Assembly: GCA_009923475.1 (NCBI GenBank)
Contig: RFTM01000030.1
Coordinates: 1 to 11,074, forward strand
Origin: Gammaproteobacteria bacterium
Lineage (GTDB): Bacteria; Pseudomonadota; Gammaproteobacteria; Steroidobacterales; Steroidobacteraceae
Length of the DNA stretch: 11,074 bases
Reading direction: 5' to 3'
The notes beneath the pieces were generated by a model that made no database searches, was not told the DNA's origin, and worked only from the letters and a program-made list of their open reading frames with translations. This document shows positions 9,728-11,074 of the stretch, in pieces (positions within the stretch are counted from its first letter, which is position 1; every line of letters starts with the position of its first letter). The position numbers and the translations under genes are program-made.

Positions 9728-10764
9728 TTACTCGGGTTCGCAGTGGCCGATATCGAGATTGCCGCGGCACCTGTTGGAAGCCATCAAGCCCGCCGCCAGC
9801 ACCACTTTGGCGTCCTCGCCCGGCACCTCGCGCACGAGGCGCGGCACGAGATAACCCGGCAGCTCGCGGGCGAGCGCGTCGACGAGCGCGCGGCCGCGCG
9901 CCTCGTCCACATCGAAGTGCGCGGTGCCGTTCACTGCATCGGTGAGGTGCAGGTAGTAGGGCAGCACGCCGAGCGCGTGCAAGCGCTTGGAGAGCGCGAC
10001 CAGCGTCGTCGCGTCGTCGTTGATGCCGCGCAGCAGCACACTCTGGTTGAGCAGCAGCGCACCCGTGCTGCGCAGCCGGGCGATCGCCTCGACGGCGTCG
10101 CCCTCGAGCTCCTGCGCATGGTTCACATGCAGCACCACCGTCACACGCCAAGGCAGACCCTTGATCCACTCGAGGAGTGCGGCATCGACACGCGAGGGCA
10201 GCACGACCGCGTTGCGGGTGTGCAGCCGCAGCGAACGCAGATGCGGGATGCCCGCGAGCGCCCGGCCCAGCGACTGCAGGCGCGCGTTGCCGCGGCGATG
10301 GCCTCGCGCCAACGACCGGTGTCGTCCTGCTGCTCGTCGTAAGGGAATTCGCGGCGGAAGCAGTAACGGCAATGCATCGCGCAGGCGCCGGTGGCGATGA
10401 GCAGCGCCCGCCCGCGGTATTTGTGGAGCAGCCCCGGCGCACGGCGTGCGGCCGCTTCCTGCAGCGGATCGCCGCTGCGTCCCGCGGTCTGCCGGAGCTC
10501 CTCGGCGAGCGGCAGCACCTGCCGCAGCAAGGGGTCCGCCGGGTCGCCACGGCGCATGCGCGCCACGAAACTACGCGGCACCCGCAGCGGGAAGTCCCGC
10601 GCAGCCTCGCGCGCCGGAGCCACCCAGCTGTCCGGCAGACCGAGCATCGCCGCGAGCTCTGCGGGGTCGGTGACGGCTGCTGCGAAATCGGCCTGCCACG
10701 ACGGGGTCGTGATCGGCGCGGCTTCGGCGTTCGGCTGGCGGGGGAGGGGGGTTGCGGCTATCAT
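9728..10764 (-). pseudogene. epmB: EF-P beta-lysylation protein EpmB-like radical SAM gene, broken by deletion/frameshift
   Basis: EpmB is a lysine 2,3-aminomutase-like radical SAM/PLP enzyme that makes (R)-beta-lysine used by EpmA to modify EF-P Lys34. The 5' part starts at the ATG 10764-10762 and reads well: [39 protein letters not shown], then the cluster motif Cys128-x3-Cys132-x2-Cys135 ([11 protein letters not shown]). Shortly after Trp152 (10311-10309) homology is lost and that frame ends at 10141. The 3' part resumes in another frame at about 10288 ([17 protein letters not shown]) and continues through LLNQSVLLRGIND, LPYYLHLTD and a lysine matching the PLP-lysine region to the TAA at 9728. 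Compared with E. coli EpmB as I recall it, only 23 of about 84 nt remain between Trp152 and that Asn, a loss of about 61 nt that includes the SGGDPL motif. Real decay or an assembly error are both possible. Confidence 0.8.
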
Positions 10765-10818
10765 GTGCGCCCTTTTCGGGCCCGGCATTCTGGGTCACAG
10801 CGCACGAGAATCCAAGCC

Positions 10819-11074
10819 ATGGGCAGCTACAACACCAGCGAATTCAAGTCGGGCCTCAAGATCCTCATCGACGGCGACCCGTACGTCATCGTCGAGAACG
10901 AGATGGTGAAGCCGGGCAAGGGCCAGGCCTTCAACCGCGTGCGCGTGCGCAACCTCAAGACCGGCCGCACCGTCGAGAAGACCTGGAAGTCCGGCGACTC
11001 GGTCGAGGCCGCCGACGTCATGGACGTCGACATGCAGTACCTCTACCAGGACGGTGATTTCTTCCACTTCATGG
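10819..11074 (+). CDS. efp: Elongation factor P, N-terminal part (truncated by window edge)
   Basis: First 85 codons of EF-P, which binds the ribosome between the P and E sites and relieves stalling at polyproline stretches. The N-terminal KOW-like domain shows [14 protein letters not shown], then [13 protein letters not shown] with Lys34 at the tip of the modification loop, and [11 protein letters not shown], followed by the start of the OB domain ([11 protein letters not shown]). Lys34 is the residue that EpmA/EpmB beta-lysylate in E. coli-type bacteria, rather than the Arg32 of EarP-type bacteria. The ATG at 10819 has only a weak GAGA (10806-10809) upstream. The gene is divergent from epmB with 54 bp between starts, a common pairing. 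A possible -10 TATCAT lies at 10759-10764, overlapping the epmB start, without a good -35. The rest of the gene lies beyond the window. Confidence 0.95.
   Translation, partial: MGSYNTSEFKSGLKILIDGDPYVIVENEMVKPGKGQAFNRVRVRNLKTGRTVEKTWKSGDSVEAADVMDVDMQYLYQDGDFFHFM

Noticed and set aside
10739..10752. G-rich tract (GGGGG-A-GGGGGG) as a G-quadruplex or phase-variation tract
   Set aside because: It has only two G-runs and codes for ordinary residues near the EpmB N-terminus. It is too short for a confident claim.
10736..10764. Promoter for efp with TATCAT as -10
   Set aside because: The -10 match is fair, but no acceptable -35 or extended -10 is visible, so it is mentioned only under efp and not listed as a feature.

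Overview
The window is GC-rich, gene-dense bacterial chromosome with very short intergenic gaps. Gene content and protein style fit a Proteobacterium, most likely a betaproteobacterium: an xseB-ispA-dxs isoprenoid operon, a 752-residue ParC next to a 630-residue ParE, an EF-P with Lys34 beside an EpmB-type gene, and a rubrerythrin/Fe-S protein/DUF3501 cluster. The taxonomic call is inference from family resemblance only. No tRNA, rRNA, CRISPR array or insertion sequence was seen, and no gene-free stretch exceeds 300 bases.

Layout. (1) 1-1765, minus strand: xseB, ispA and dxs (dxs runs off the left edge). xseB and ispA overlap in TGATG. (2) 1766-1884: a divergent promoter region with a good sigma70-type promoter for the rubrerythrin gene and a perfect 15-bp palindrome just downstream of the expected start of transcription. 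(3) 1885-4313, plus strand: a three-gene cluster of a rubrerythrin lacking a rubredoxin domain, a GlpC/HdrB-like Fe-S protein and a DUF3501 protein. A very stable stem-loop lies between the first two genes. (4) 4336-8486, plus strand: parE and parC, encoding topoisomerase IV, also overlapping in TGATG. (5) 8479-9621, minus strand: one continuous reading frame that fuses an XRE-like helix-turn-helix domain to a complete formyltetrahydrofolate deformylase (PurU). Its 3' end overlaps that of parC by 8 bp, and four GTTAGC half-sites lie upstream of it. (6) 9728-10764, minus strand: an epmB-like gene with a frame break and about 60 nt missing, removing the segment where relatives carry the SGGDPL motif. 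(7) 10819-11074, plus strand: the start of efp, divergent from epmB.

Working together: dxs and ispA belong to the MEP/isoprenoid route. The rubrerythrin cluster looks like a peroxide-detoxifying or redox module of unknown detailed chemistry. parE and parC form one enzyme. epmB would normally help modify the neighbouring efp product, but here it looks broken. The most unusual items are the HTH-PurU fusion with its putative autoregulatory operators, the broken epmB next to a Lys34 EF-P, and the poorly described rubrerythrin/Fe-S/DUF3501 module.
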